Assembly: GCA_963835825.1 (NCBI GenBank)
Contig: CAWIGZ010000004.1
Location: 434,001 to 498,000, forward strand
Direction: 5' to 3'
Origin: JADGRB01 sp963835825
Lineage (GTDB): Bacteria; Myxococcota_A; Polyangia; Fen-1088
DNA length: 64,000 nucleotides
Part shown: positions 51,626 through 61,293 of the stretch, one piece after another
Layout of the letters: each line of letters begins with the position of its first letter
How positions within the stretch are numbered: the stretch's first letter is position 1
Translations under genes and position numbers: made by a program
Notes under the pieces: model-generated
Seen by the model: only the letters and a program-made list of their open reading frames with translations
Databases searched by the model: none
Told to the model about the DNA's origin: nothing

Positions 51626-51631
51626 ATTATA
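51626..51631 (-). promoter_or_regulatory. -10 box for the putative toxin-antitoxin pair
   Basis: A perfect TATAAT on the minus strand in otherwise GC-rich DNA lies 6 bp before GTG 51619. The -35 region is weak. Transcription should begin at or near the start codon. Confidence 0.5.
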
Positions 51632-51657
51632 GCCCAGCTGCGGACCAGGACATGCCG

Positions 51658-51709
51658 GCGTGCAGGGCGCTATAAGGCCCGAAGTCCCGCCGCGTTAAAT
51701 GGCCGAGAT
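51658..51709. repeat. Copy A of a ~50-bp repeat associated with the IS91 element
   Basis: This matches 58476-58525 at roughly 90% with small gaps (shared runs GCGTGCAGGGCG, ATAAGGCCCGAAGT and ATGGCCGAGAT), in the same orientation. The other copy is ~150 bp past the 3' end of the IS91 transposase, so this is probably an end relic of the same family. Confidence 0.65.
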
Positions 51710-51848
51710 TGGGGCGCTACGTCAACTCCATCGCCGTGCTTTTCCCGGGCCCTGCGGGCCCTGCCGGGATTCATGCCGGGCACTATAAGACCGCCGCGCG
51801 CGGCCAACCGTAGTTCAGCCAACCTCGACGGCATGTTACGGTCGAGGC

Positions 51849-53455
51849 ATGCATAGCCTCTCGTGGCCTTGGTTGGTTCTGGTGGTGGCGGGCTCCGGGT
51901 TGGCCGCGTGCGGCTCGAACGGCACCCGGGTCGTGAGCGGCGCCGGCGGGCTGGGCGGTGCCGCGGGCGCACACGCCGGGACCGGCGGCGCGGCCGGAGG
52001 GGGCGGAACAGCCGGGGCAGCCGGAAGCGCGGGCGCCGCCGGAGGGCACGCTGGCGGCGGGGCAGCGGGCGCCGCCGGAGCCGGCGGCGGCGGCGGAAAT
52101 GCCGGCGCGGGCGGAATGTCGGGAGCGGCTGGCGGAGCCGCCGGCGGAATGGCCGGCGCGGCGGGCGGCGGCGGGACGGCCGCTGGCGGCGCGGGCGGCG
52201 CCTGTGACGCGACTTGCGCCGCGGTCGCCGGCAGCCTCTCTGGACTGCTATGGCAGCTCCCGTGCAGCGACACCGGCAACCCGGCCTGCGCCACCACGCC
52301 GACGACGACCGTCAGCGCGATGATGAACGGCAGCACCGGGACCACGTACGACGTCACATTGCAGTTCCGCGGCGTCGTCGAACAGAAGACCTACACCGGC
52401 GGGTGCAGCGACGGCAGCACCTGGCTGGTCGGCGGCGCCGACGACGGCGACACATTCAACGTCTACGAGCTGGACGTCTCTTCGCCGCCCCAGCACCTCT
52501 TCCTGAATCGCGGCGCCTCCAGCATCAACCACTGCTGGGTCCTCAACTTCCAGCAGACGATCCGGATTGACGCCGGTGCGACGGTCACCCTGACCGCCAA
52601 GTCGGTGGACAGCATGGAGATCATCAACGTCGGAACCGACGGGACGACCCCGCTGACGGTGCCGGGAGTTTCCGTCCAGCAGCCGTACAACGGCCAGTTC
52701 ATCCAGATGGACGTGCTGTCGGTGGCGACCACCGGTTCGCGTCGGGCGCCACCGTCGGAGCTGGACAGCCGGCGACGCCTTGGCCTTCGACCGCAGCATG
52801 GGCGAGCAGGTCACGATCGCCGATTCGGCGTCGCTGGAGCCGACGGCCAACGTGACTCTGGAAAGCTGGTTCCAGTTCTCGTCGACGCCGAACGGCTATG
52901 CGTCGTTGGTCGGGAAACCGTACGGCACCGGTACCGCCGACTCGTACATCATCTGGTGGGAGAACAACGCCATCAATGCCGGGGTTGGGCTGACCAGTCC
53001 GTCGGGCGCCGCGTCGGCAGCCTGGACGCCGGTCGCCAACCAGTGGCACCACGCCGCCATGACCTACGACGGCACAGCCATGAAGACGACCTTGTACGTC
53101 GACGGCCTACCGGTCTCGTGCGTGACGGCCACCGCAGCGCCGACTTACGACACGCACCCGGCGCTGATTGGCGCGGACGTCGACAACGGTCCGGCGCAGG
53201 GCTACTGGGCCGGCAACTGGACGAGGTGCGGGTCTTCTCGACGACCCGCACCGCCGACCAGGTCTGGTCCGACGTGCACACCCACGCGTTGGGCCACACC
53301 GCCGGCCTGGTCGGCGAGTGGACCTTCGACGACGCCTCGGCGATACCGCCGTGGACGGCAGCGGCAGCGGCAACACAGGCACGCTGGGGACTACGACCGG
53401 CGCGGAAGCCGGCGACCCGAGCTGGGTACGTCGACGGTTCCGCACTGACCGACTA
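51849..53455 (+). pseudogene. Frameshifted LamG-domain lipoprotein
   Basis: ATG 51849 gives a lipobox at GSGLAACG and a Gly/Ala linker to ~residue 115. A beta-rich domain with Cys pairs follows (TYDVTLQFRGVVEQKTYTGG). The frame shifts near 52755. A LamG/concanavalin-like part continues in another frame (VTLESWFQFSSTPNGYASLV, then NQWHHAAMTYDGTAMKTTLY) and shifts again near 53215 and 53345. Readable homology stops near 53455, where an unrelated enzyme fragment begins. The 3' end was therefore lost in a rearrangement. Confidence 0.75.
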
Positions 53456-53740
53456 CACGACCTCGCCAATCTTGTCGCCCAGGATGTTCTTGATGATCGC
53501 GAAGCAGATCTCGTCGCCGTGCGCCGGCGCCTTGGCGAAGTTCAGCGCCTGCGACGTCTCGATTTGCCCCGGCATGGGCGGTTCGTTGGGGCGGATCACC
53601 GCCTCGACGAGCGCCGCGTCGGGCTGAGCGAACGCCTCACGCATGACGGTGTTAGCGTCCTGCGACCGCTCCTGCGTGTACCCGCGAATGCCGCAAGCCC
53701 GCGCCACCGACGCGAAGTCGGCCTCCGGCGTGACAGGCCT
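53453..53740 (-). pseudogene. C-terminal fragment of a TPP-dependent (PoxB/acetolactate synthase-like) enzyme
   Basis: The reading PEADFASVARACGIRGYTQE, then ALVEAVIRPNEPPMPGQIET and HGDEICFAIIKNILGDKIGE ends in a proper stop. This is the end of the third domain of pyruvate-oxidase-type TPP enzymes. Everything upstream of ~53740 is missing, so it is a relic of about 95 codons of a ~580-codon gene. It abuts the truncated LamG gene. Confidence 0.75.
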
Positions 53741-54105
53741 TTCAGAATGTGTTCTGCCGTGAACTCCCGTGAACAGAAATAGCTGAATTCGTGGGCTCGG
53801 GCAAGGCGCAATCACCGGAGAACGTCACCTGCGATCACCTCAGACAACGATTTCGTTAATACGCATTTTAATACAAACGGAGATGCGTTAGGTCCCGGCG
53901 GAGCGATGCCTGGATGGCCGCGGCGCGTTCAGGTAGGTGATCTGCTGTCGCCGTCCAGGGGTACGCTGGAAAATGGAAAGGCGCGGCCGTTGCAGTAGAA
54001 GGCGTGCGACGTCGAGTGATATCACTCGTTTTCTTTTGTAAGGCGCACAGCGTCTGATCGCCGAAGTCGCCACGGGTCGTTACTTCCTGCCGTGAACGCC
54101 GGGAA
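53741..54105. other. Junction region without a recognised gene
   Basis: Mixed composition with a locally AT-rich patch near 53850-53880. No coherent reading on either strand. Probably rearrangement debris. Confidence 0.4.
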
Positions 54106-55242
54106 ATGCCCGGGAACGATCCGTGGTTGCAACGTTGTATGAGCGGACGGCGGAACGGAGTCACCCGCCGGATCGCCATAGAACAGTCGCGCGGTTTACG
54201 GCCAGGTGGAGGCGAAAGATGGCGAAGGCGTCGGCTATGCGGCGAAGTTCCGAAGCAACGCGAGTCTCTGTCGCTATCCGGGCGGCGACGCCTGCCCGGG
54301 GCCGATGCCGACCAGCGCCGCCCTGATCTGCTGGGAGCCGGGGCCCTCGCGGCCCTGGAAGCGGCGCTGGGCGCGCTCGAGGCGCCAGCGTTGATCGTCG
54401 GACAGGTTGGCGAGATCGTCTGCTCGAACGCCGCCGCCCGCGTCTTCATCGGTAACGCACCCGATACGCTGCGCCGGCTGCCGTCCGCGACCGAGACCGC
54501 GAGGCTCCCCTCAAGAGATTGGGAGGTGTCGCCGATCCCCGGCTCCGGCGGGCGTGCCTGGTCGCTGATGATCTTGCGCCCGGCCGCCGCGTCGCCACGC
54601 CACTGGAACCTCACCGTTCGTCAGACCGACGTCTTGGAGCTGGTCGCTCGCGGCATGACCAACGGCGTCATCGCGGAGACACTCGGGATCGCTGTGGGGA
54701 CGGTGGAGTTCCACATTGCCGCGATCTTCGACAAGGCTGGCGTCAACAGCCGCGCGGCGCTGATCGCCGGCCTCATCCGTCAAAAGCGTCTTAATCATCT
54801 TAACCACGACGTTGGCTCCGGTGCCCTCCCGTTCGTGGAGGAAACGCTGGACGTCACGCCCGGCGATCGCGCAACCCTCGCGGCGTGGTTGCGTTCGCCC
54901 AACATCTCATCGGCGCTCGCGATGCGGGCTCGGATCGTCTTGGCGAGCGGAGAGGGCGAAGGTATTCGGGAGATGGCCCGCCGACTTGGCACCACGGTGC
55001 CGACCGTCTGCACGTGGAGAAGACGCTACCGGATGGAGGGGATCGGCGGCTTGAGGTCGCGGAAGATCCCCGGTCGGCCCAAGGAGCTGAACCCGGCCGT
55101 GGAGCAGGAGATCGCGGATCTGGCGCGCAATCCGCCCGCGGAGGTCGCGCGTTGGAGTGCCGCCCGATTGGGTCGAAAGATGGGAGTGAGCGAATCGACA
55201 ATTCTGCGGATCTGGCGCCGGCACGGTCTTAGGCCGTCTTAG
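54106..55242 (+). CDS. PAS-LuxR regulator fused to an IS630-type DNA-binding region
   Basis: This is a 378-residue frame. Residues ~80-155 resemble a small PAS/sensor domain (LEAPALIVGQVGEIVCSNAA). Residues ~165-225 are a LuxR/GerE HTH (VRQTDVLELVARGMTNGVIA, then TVEFHIAAIFDKAGVNSRAA). Residues ~245-378 match the N-terminal HTH/winged region of IS630-family transposases (SSALAMRARIVLASGEGEGI, then MGVSESTILRIWRRHGLRP) but stop before any DDE domain. The first ~75 residues are Arg-rich and the true start is uncertain. It is either an IS630 insertion remnant extending a regulator, or a domesticated double-HTH protein. Confidence 0.6.
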   Translation: MPGNDPWLQRCMSGRRNGVTRRIAIEQSRGLRPGGGERWRRRRLCGEVPKQRESLSLSGRRRLPGADADQRRPDLLGAGALAALEAALGALEAPALIVGQVGEIVCSNAAARVFIGNAPDTLRRLPSATETARLPSRDWEVSPIPGSGGRAWSLMILRPAAASPRHWNLTVRQTDVLELVARGMTNGVIAETLGIAVGTVEFHIAAIFDKAGVNSRAALIAGLIRQKRLNHLNHDVGSGALPFVEETLDVTPGDRATLAAWLRSPNISSALAMRARIVLASGEGEGIREMARRLGTTVPTVCTWRRRYRMEGIGGLRSRKIPGRPKELNPAVEQEIADLARNPPAEVARWSAARLGRKMGVSESTILRIWRRHGLRPS

Positions 55243-55495
55243 GCCATTGCGAATGGAGAGTTCCAAGCCCGACATGGATCGGAGCTCCCGATAGGGACGT
55301 TCGGCCGCTCTTTTCAGTCAGTTCACGATGCCGAGATAGGAGTGTGGCGTGGAAAAACTGCCGCCGCGTGTCCCTGGGCGGTGCGGTGATGTTCTCGATC
55401 GGAAATCCGAGGCAGACGATGGTCGAGGTCCCCTTCAGATGGCAGAAGGGAAGAAAGCGACAAACAGGGTGCATAATGGACCACGTGGATCTGCC
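55243..55495. other. Upstream region of the FG-GAP gene
   Basis: A GTCTTAGGCC direct repeat at the end of the preceding gene lies at 55227-55247. Otherwise nothing recognised. Confidence 0.3.
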
Positions 55496-56873
55496 ATGAA
55501 GTCTCTCGCGGGCGGCAAACTCACCCGTTTGGTCATCGTCATCGTTCTCGTCCTCGGGGTTGGATGCGGAGGACAGACGGCAGGCGGCTCACCGGGGACA
55601 GGCGGAGGCGGCGGCAGCGGTGGTCGGGGGACCCGGGACGCTGGACGCGATTCGGCAGGCGGCAATCCCACCGACGCGACCGCCAGCGGCGGTTCGCGCG
55701 GGGGAGCCGGCGGATCGGCGGTCGGCGGCGCGGCGGCGGCCGGAAAGGGGGGCGCGGGCGGCGCGAAGGGAGGCGCAGGCGGGGCCACAGGGGGCGTGGG
55801 CGGCGGAGCGCCTGGCGGCGTGTCCGGCGGCCGGTGCACCGTTTTCCAGTTTCCGCAGAGTAAGCCGTCGCTGGAACAGATTCTGTTCGACATGGACGGC
55901 GACGGGCAGCTCGACGTCGTTTCCACCTGGAGCGACAGCAGCGGACTCCACGTGCTCATCCACCGACAGATCGCCCCGCGCGTCTTCGCCGATCCCGTCC
56001 AGTACGACGACGACGGCATCGGCCCCTTCTTTCAGCGAGGGATGGCGGCCGGCGATCTCGATCAGGACGGAATCCCGGACGTCGCCATGGCGGATGAATA
56101 CGGCTTCGTCGCGGTGATGCTGAGTGGCAGTGGGACGGGATATTCGTTCCCTCCGCGCCTCAGTACCCCCGGCGTCGCAGCCGGCCTTCGATATCGCGCT
56201 CGCGGACTTCGACGCTGACGGGTACGGCGACGTCGTGGTCCCGGTCTACGACACCGGCGTCAGCCACGGCTTCTTCTGGGGCACCGGTAAGGACACCTTC
56301 GCCGCGCGGACGAACGAAAAGGTCTGCAGCCTCGGGACGGCGACGGCGGTCATTGACGCCAACGAGGATGGGCGACCCGATCTGGTTGTCGTCTGTCACG
56401 ATGGGGGCGCCCAGGTCCTGATCAATCAAGGGGGACGTTCGTTCACGCCCGTGCTGTTGCCGGGCGCCGCCCAGAGTTTCGCGCTGGCGACGGGCGATCT
56501 GAACAACGACGGTCACGTGGACGTGGTGGTCCCGGATCGGGTTCTCCAGGATCTCGTCGTGTCGCTCGGCGACGGGCACGGCGGCTTCACCATCGCACCG
56601 GGGCAACTCGTGGCCACGACCTCCACCATTGAGACGGCAGCCATCGGCGACCTCGACGGCGACGGGAACGCGGACGTCCTGGTGTCGGACGTGAACCTGA
56701 CGACGCTGGCCTTCTACAAGGGGACAGGGGACGGGCAATTCCAGGCTGCCCAGAACCTCCCGATGGCGACCCGCAGCAGCGACCACCTGATCATCGGCGA
56801 CATCGACGGCGACGGCGCGGCGGATCTGCTGATCGGGAACGGGCCCACGATCGTATACGGACCGTGTCCATGA
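55496..56873 (+). pseudogene. FG-GAP/VCBS-repeat lipoprotein with one frameshift
   Basis: ATG 55496 gives a signal with lipobox LGVGC, a Gly/Ala/Thr linker to ~110, then integrin-like FG-GAP repeats with calcium loops (LFDMDGDGQLDVVSTWSD, GDLDQDGIPDVAMAD). The frame ends near 56170 at a run of five C. The next frame resumes IALADFDADGYGDVVVPVYD and continues GDLNNDGHVDVVV and GDLDGDGNADVLV to TGA 56873. A single indel in the C-run would restore a ~460-residue protein, so a sequencing error, phase variation or a real pseudogene are all possible. Confidence 0.75.
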
Positions 56874-57341
56874 GGAGCAAGGGCGTGACCGCAGGGCGCC
56901 TGTGGTGCGTGGCCCTGGTCGTGCTGAGCGGCACGCCTGTCACGAGATGAGGCGAGAGCCGGCACCGCCCGCCAGCGAGAGTAGGTGGCGCTGGCAGCGG
57001 CCAAGATGGGACCCAAGCCAAAGGCCTCGGCGGATCGCACCGGACCCGATCATCACCGCCAAGCAGGTCCAGGGGATCGCCGGCGCGGTGTTCGCGATCG
57101 TCGAGGGGACGCTGACATTAAAGAGCATCCCGCAGACGGCGCCGCTCCCTGCGCTGCACACTTAGCTCGAAGGACAGGTCGTCCTGCGATCAACCTCGCG
57201 CCCCAGCGATACTAGGGAAAACCCCAGTACCCGGGATCCAGGAGGTCGTGTACACCAAGAGGCATGTTCGGGCGCCGGTGGACAACTCGGGTGGCGGGCA
57301 GGTACCCCGCGCCCCGGAGCGGTCGGCGGTCGGTACCCCAT
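56874..57341. other. Region without a recognised gene
   Basis: A short reading near 57050-57165 (VQGIAGAVFAIVEGTLTLKS) may be a gene scrap. No start, no family. Confidence 0.35.
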
Positions 57342-57635
57342 TCAGTTCGTCTTGCCGCTCGGTGCCGGCGGCGCCGTCGCGGCGGGCAGCCGAACATCGA
57401 GAATGTGTGCGTCCAAAATCGTCTGGGCCGCGAAGCGGGTGCTCACCCCCTCGATGTCCGCGAGCGCGCCGAAACTCTGGCCCTCGCGCCCCATTTCACC
57501 GCAACCGAGCGGCGCGCCGGAGGCGGTGTCTTCTCGGCGGCAGTCGTCCGTTCCCACGAAGAGGAATCCGCGAGAGACGACCGTGTAGATTCTCGCTGTC
57601 GCGTCCGGAGTGGCGCCGGCGACGAAGTGCTTTAC
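57342..57635 (-). CDS. Possible small hypothetical protein or fragment
   Basis: The reading from GTG 57635 (VKHFVAGATPDATARIYTVV, then LFVGTDDCRREDTASG and EGVSTRFAAQTILDAHILDV) looks protein-like with three Cys, ends with a stop at 57342, and is divergent from the next lipoprotein. The start is a guess because the frame continues upstream. No family recognised. Confidence 0.3.
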   Translation of the reverse strand, partial: VKHFVAGATPDATARIYTVVSRGFLFVGTDDCRREDTASGAPLGCGEMGREGQSFGALADIEGVSTRFAAQTILDAHILDVRLPAATAPPAPSGKTN

Positions 57636-57674
57636 CGTTACTCGACATTTTGTGCGAGAACTGGAACACCCGCA

Positions 57675-58643
57675 ATGAATCGGCGCATGAGTGCAATGGC
57701 CTTTGGACTGTCCGTCACCGCTCTGCTGGCCGATGGTTGTCAATCTGGACATCGAGTGACTCTCGCAATGTTGGCTCACTCCGACCTCCACTTCGCCCTG
57801 TCACCAGACGACGCGACGCTCGCGCTCAGGATCTTTCCCCGCAACATCCTGCCGCCGGGTTCCGACTGCCGATTTGAGGTCCCTGGCCTGGAGGTAACGT
57901 TCAATAACGTTCATCTCGTTCGCCGTCGTGGCAATACGCCAGGTGGGGACGTCTCGATCAATAGTGATTGTATGTTGGACTACGCTCTCCCGCCCTCCGG
58001 CAGCCCGTCGACCTCCCCTCCCACTACATTCGGAAGCGGGCATGCGGGCGTTATTCGGTTGCGCGATGGAAACACCTCATGGTCGTTGGCGATTCCCGAC
58101 GCGCTCACGCCACGTCGCCTCCGGCTCGCATCTCCCGAAGACGGCATATTGCGCCCCGGACAGGAGGCCGTCGTCCGCTCGATTCCCGCGACCGATAAGA
58201 TGCCTTCCGAGGGCCTCGGCATCCGACTGGCGGCCGAAAACAACCGGGGCAAGTCAGTAACGATCGGAAAGGTCCAGGTTAGCGGTGATACGATCCGCTT
58301 TCGCGTCCCGATTGACCTCCCGCCAGGAATGGAGGGGCCAGGTTCCCTCGTGCTCCTCGGCGTTGCCCTGATCCACATCGATCATTCGTTGTGCCCAGTC
58401 GACAGCTGCACAATCGAGGTCAGCGCCTCCCGCCCCTCCCTCGGGGTGACGATAGGACATATCGCCGATGCCAATGCGTGCAGGGCGGATAAGGCCCGAA
58501 GTTACGCCGCGTCAATGGCCGAGATGACCGATTCTGTCGACTGCCCGCCCTTCTCGCCCCGCCAAGACGCCCTGTTTTCACGGGGAAAACAAGGACCGCG
58601 TGAGCCTTCAGGCACACGTCCACCGTTAGAGGCCAAAGTTTAG
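57675..58643 (+). CDS. Lipoprotein, 3' end probably replaced by the IS91 element
   Basis: This is 322 residues from ATG 57675 with a lipobox at LLADGC. The mature part is beta-rich with four to six Cys (GSDCRFEVPGLEVTFNNVHL, then SLCPVDSCTIEVSAS) and resembles a two-domain beta sandwich. From residue ~267 onward the reading passes through the IS91-associated repeat (58476-58525) and on to a stop at 58643, so the last ~55 residues are probably not native. Function unknown. Confidence 0.6.
   Translation: MNRRMSAMAFGLSVTALLADGCQSGHRVTLAMLAHSDLHFALSPDDATLALRIFPRNILPPGSDCRFEVPGLEVTFNNVHLVRRRGNTPGGDVSINSDCMLDYALPPSGSPSTSPPTTFGSGHAGVIRLRDGNTSWSLAIPDALTPRRLRLASPEDGILRPGQEAVVRSIPATDKMPSEGLGIRLAAENNRGKSVTIGKVQVSGDTIRFRVPIDLPPGMEGPGSLVLLGVALIHIDHSLCPVDSCTIEVSASRPSLGVTIGHIADANACRADKARSYAASMAEMTDSVDCPPFSPRQDALFSRGKQGPREPSGTRPPLEAKV
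58476..58525. repeat. Copy B of the ~50-bp repeat, next to the IS91 transposase
   Basis: This lies ~150 bp past the transposase 3' end, where IS91-family elements keep their replication origin end. It matches 51658-51709 in the same orientation. Confidence 0.65.
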
Positions 58644-58671
58644 GCCGCTAGCTTTCCCAGCCGTCGCCCCC

Positions 58672-60210
58672 CTACGCGGCGAAGTCGTCGGGAGCGGGTG
58701 GGTCCGGGCGGAAACCTGATGGATCGTCGCCGAACGACATTTCTATGTGCGGAGGAGGGCGTGCGGGGTGGAGCTCCGGCGCGTCGAAGGGCAGCCCGAG
58801 ATGCCCGAGCACGCGCTCGATGGCATGGCCGGAGGTCAAGGCGGCAACGATCTCCATGCGCCCTTTGCAACGCGTGCACTCGAGGACGTCGTTCAGAAAG
58901 ACCCGCCAGATCATCGACGCCCAAGGAAAGCGGCGCCCTCGAGGTGGTCTCCGGTCGGGGCCGCTGTCCGAGCCTGCGGGTTGTACGAGATCGATGGGGG
59001 CAACCGCCGGGACGATTCCGGCGCGGGCAGCGAATGCCGGGGCGAATACGCCAAAGTAGCGGCTGAGGTGGGCCCGTGGACGAGGAACGAGCGCGATCAG
59101 GCGCTCGATCAATTCGTGCGGCGTGAATACGAACGAGGTCGTGCCATCGCGCCAGGGACGCTTGAGTTGGAGCTCCAGGCGGCCGTCGTCGAGCCGGGTG
59201 AGCCTATTGCCGGCTATTGGCGGGCGGGCCAGATACCTCCCCATGCGCTCGAGCCCTTCGCGATCATTGGCAGCGACACGAGAGGCGGCCTGGAGGTTGA
59301 ACCCTTCGACTTCGGCGCACAGACGACCGAGAAGGAAAGCGTTAACGGCCGCCGGCGCGCCGCGGACGCGAACGACGCGTTGACCGCGCCGCGAGCCGGT
59401 GGCGCTCGCTCCGCGGACCGCCGCCTGGGATATTGCGGCGAGGAGCGGCGCCGTTTCGATGAAGTCCTGGTGAGCTGGGCTCGGCTCTCCACGGGCGAGC
59501 TTGCGCGTGACCCGTCGGAAAACGGACGCGGCGACCAGCGCGACATCCTCGTCGGTCGGTCCGGGCGTCGGATGGAAGACTGGCGCCCTGCCGAGGGTGA
59601 AGCTGTAAACCCCGTCAACAAATAGAGTATGGAAATGCGGGCTGGCTCCCAGCGCCGAGTTGAAGCGCTGAATTACCGTCACTGCCCCGGTCTTGAGGAC
59701 ACCCTTGATGCCGAGTCGCCGGGCACGCCGCCGAAGCCACGACGAGACCGCGGCGATGAGCTCGCGCAACACCACGGTGGTCAGCGCAGGGTCGAACATC
59801 ATCCTCGCGCGCAACGAATAGGGAACCGTCAGAACCCACTGCCTCACCGGGCAGCGCGGGATCACGCGATCTACAACATGCGCCGCGAAGTCGGACATCC
59901 TGCGGCCGATACAGCTCGGACAGAATCCGCGGCGACGACATGAAAACGCGACGGGCCGGCACCACCCACAGTCACGACACCTCGCCAGAACAAACCCATG
60001 CGCCAGGATCCCGCACCGTAGAAAAGCCTCGACCTCCGCCACGACGAAGGCAGGAAGGGCCGGTGTTTCGGCTTCGGCGTTGAGCTCCTCGAGGAACGTC
60101 TTCCAGTGCGCTTGCAGCGTCGTGTAGAGGACCGTCTCCTCGGGCCGATGCCGCTCGTAGCTGGCCGTTGCGAGACCAGCCCCGATCGGCGCGGCACCAG
60201 GCGCGCCCAT
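58672..60210 (-). CDS. IS91-family rolling-circle transposase
   Basis: This is 512 residues. The N-terminal zinc finger is CRDCGWCRPVAFSC then GFCPSC. The nuclease core has the His-x-His motif in ASPHFHTLFVDGVY, preceded by RQWVLTVPYSLRARM. The C-terminal part has YLARPPIAGNRLTRLDDG, FTPHELIERLIALVP and a CTRCKGRM knuckle. The gene is full length. IS91/ISCR elements move by rolling circle from an origin at the transposase 3' side and can carry flanking genes. Confidence 0.9.
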   Translation of the reverse strand: MGAPGAAPIGAGLATASYERHRPEETVLYTTLQAHWKTFLEELNAEAETPALPAFVVAEVEAFLRCGILAHGFVLARCRDCGWCRPVAFSCRRRGFCPSCIGRRMSDFAAHVVDRVIPRCPVRQWVLTVPYSLRARMMFDPALTTVVLRELIAAVSSWLRRRARRLGIKGVLKTGAVTVIQRFNSALGASPHFHTLFVDGVYSFTLGRAPVFHPTPGPTDEDVALVAASVFRRVTRKLARGEPSPAHQDFIETAPLLAAISQAAVRGASATGSRRGQRVVRVRGAPAAVNAFLLGRLCAEVEGFNLQAASRVAANDREGLERMGRYLARPPIAGNRLTRLDDGRLELQLKRPWRDGTTSFVFTPHELIERLIALVPRPRAHLSRYFGVFAPAFAARAGIVPAVAPIDLVQPAGSDSGPDRRPPRGRRFPWASMIWRVFLNDVLECTRCKGRMEIVAALTSGHAIERVLGHLGLPFDAPELHPARPPPHIEMSFGDDPSGFRPDPPAPDDFAA

Positions 60211-60476
60211 CCTGATTCATCGGAAGGCTGCGACCAAGGTTTCGTCGGCGCGGCCCCGGACCGATCACCTGCCTATCGACGTCGTGCGGCAGGATCGAAT
60301 CGGTGTCGGACGGGGCGGCGTGTATCGAGGTCGGAAGGCGGGGGACCATTCGGCTTCAACCTCCTCGGACGACCTCGCGAAAAGACTTCTTTGCCAGGGA
60401 TGGTGCGGGCGCACACGGCCGAGAAGCGGAGCGCCGCCGGTCGAAAGGCAGCCGCCCCTGCTCGGCGAGGGACGAG
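60211..60476. other. Short region without a recognised gene
   Basis: This separates the IS91 transposase start from the next gene. It probably holds the other element end; I cannot mark it. Confidence 0.3.
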
Positions 60477-60902
60477 CTACGCCGCGGCGGCCACCGGCGG
60501 CTTGGCGGCCGCGATCGGTTTGGGCGCTGCCTTCTTCGTCCCTCGCTTCACGGTCTTCGCCGGTTTGGCGGCCCTCGCCGGCTTGACGCCGAGCTTCTTG
60601 GCCTTGCGCGCCTCTCGGTATTTCTTGATCTTCGTCTTCGCTACGTCCTTGTGCTTGGCGCAGACCATGCCGAACACCGGCGCCGCCGGGTTCTTGCAGC
60701 CAGGCACCGGACAGAACTGCTTGGGGGGCTTCTTTCGAGGTTTGGCGGCGATCGCAATCGGCGAGATCTTCGCCGGGCGACCGGGACGCCGGACACCGAG
60801 CGCGCTTTCTACCGCGGCCCGGGCTTGGGCGAGGGCTTGGCTTTCCACGAGGGTGGCCAGCTGGCTGGTGAAGTTCTCGATGAGAGAGCGAATGTCTGAC
60901 AT
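60477..60902 (-). CDS. Zinc-finger protein with basic Lys/Ala-rich (histone-H1-like) tail
   Basis: This is 141 residues from ATG 60902. A helical N-terminus (MSDIRSLIENFTSQLATLVE) and GRP AT-hook-like text (RRPGRPAK) precede a CCCH-type knuckle (CPVPGCKNPAAPVFGMVCAKH). The C-terminal 55 residues are Lys/Ala/Pro-rich. It likely binds DNA or RNA. Similar proteins occur in myxobacteria, some named vegetative proteins. The exact role is unknown. Confidence 0.7.
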   Translation of the reverse strand: MSDIRSLIENFTSQLATLVESQALAQARAAVESALGVRRPGRPAKISPIAIAAKPRKKPPKQFCPVPGCKNPAAPVFGMVCAKHKDVAKTKIKKYREARKAKKLGVKPARAAKPAKTVKRGTKKAAPKPIAAAKPPVAAAA

Positions 60903-61293
60903 GGGCGCAGATGCTACTCCCCGCTCGTCGACATCGGCGTGAATTTCTTCTTCGCCGCCCAACTCCATCACCTCGGCGGGGGGGGAGAAGGACCGTCGAT
61001 ACCGCCATTGATGTCGACGCGATGACGCCATCCGGGCTAGCGGCAGGTTCAAAGGACCAATCTCGCGCGCGGGCACAGCGATTGAGCTAGCGACGCCCCC
61101 GATTTCTGTTGCCACGACGCCCCGGAATTCGCCTTCCCATCGCGGACTGCGGCGGGCCTACGCGGAACGACCGAACAGGCCCGAACCTCCCGAAACGCCT
61201 CGACTTTCGACGCAAGTCCGCGTCGTGCCACGGTTTACGTCGAAGCGCCTCGGGACGGTTCGAATCCCCGCTGGGGTCGCAAGTGGGTTGATT
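60903..61293. other. Region with a tRNA T-arm-like motif
   Basis: There is no gene. Just past the integrase 3' end, GGTTCGAATCCCCGC (about 61257-61271) looks like a tRNA T-arm core, as expected for an att site, but no tRNA could be folded around it. Confidence 0.35.

Noticed and set aside
53868..54614. Long minus-strand frame opposite the LuxR-like gene
   Set aside because: Its Ser/Arg/Pro-rich reading is the antisense shadow expected at this GC content.
61230..61290. Complete tRNA or tmRNA past the integrase end
   Set aside because: Only a T-arm-like core is visible; no paired acceptor, anticodon arm or tag peptide frame could be found.
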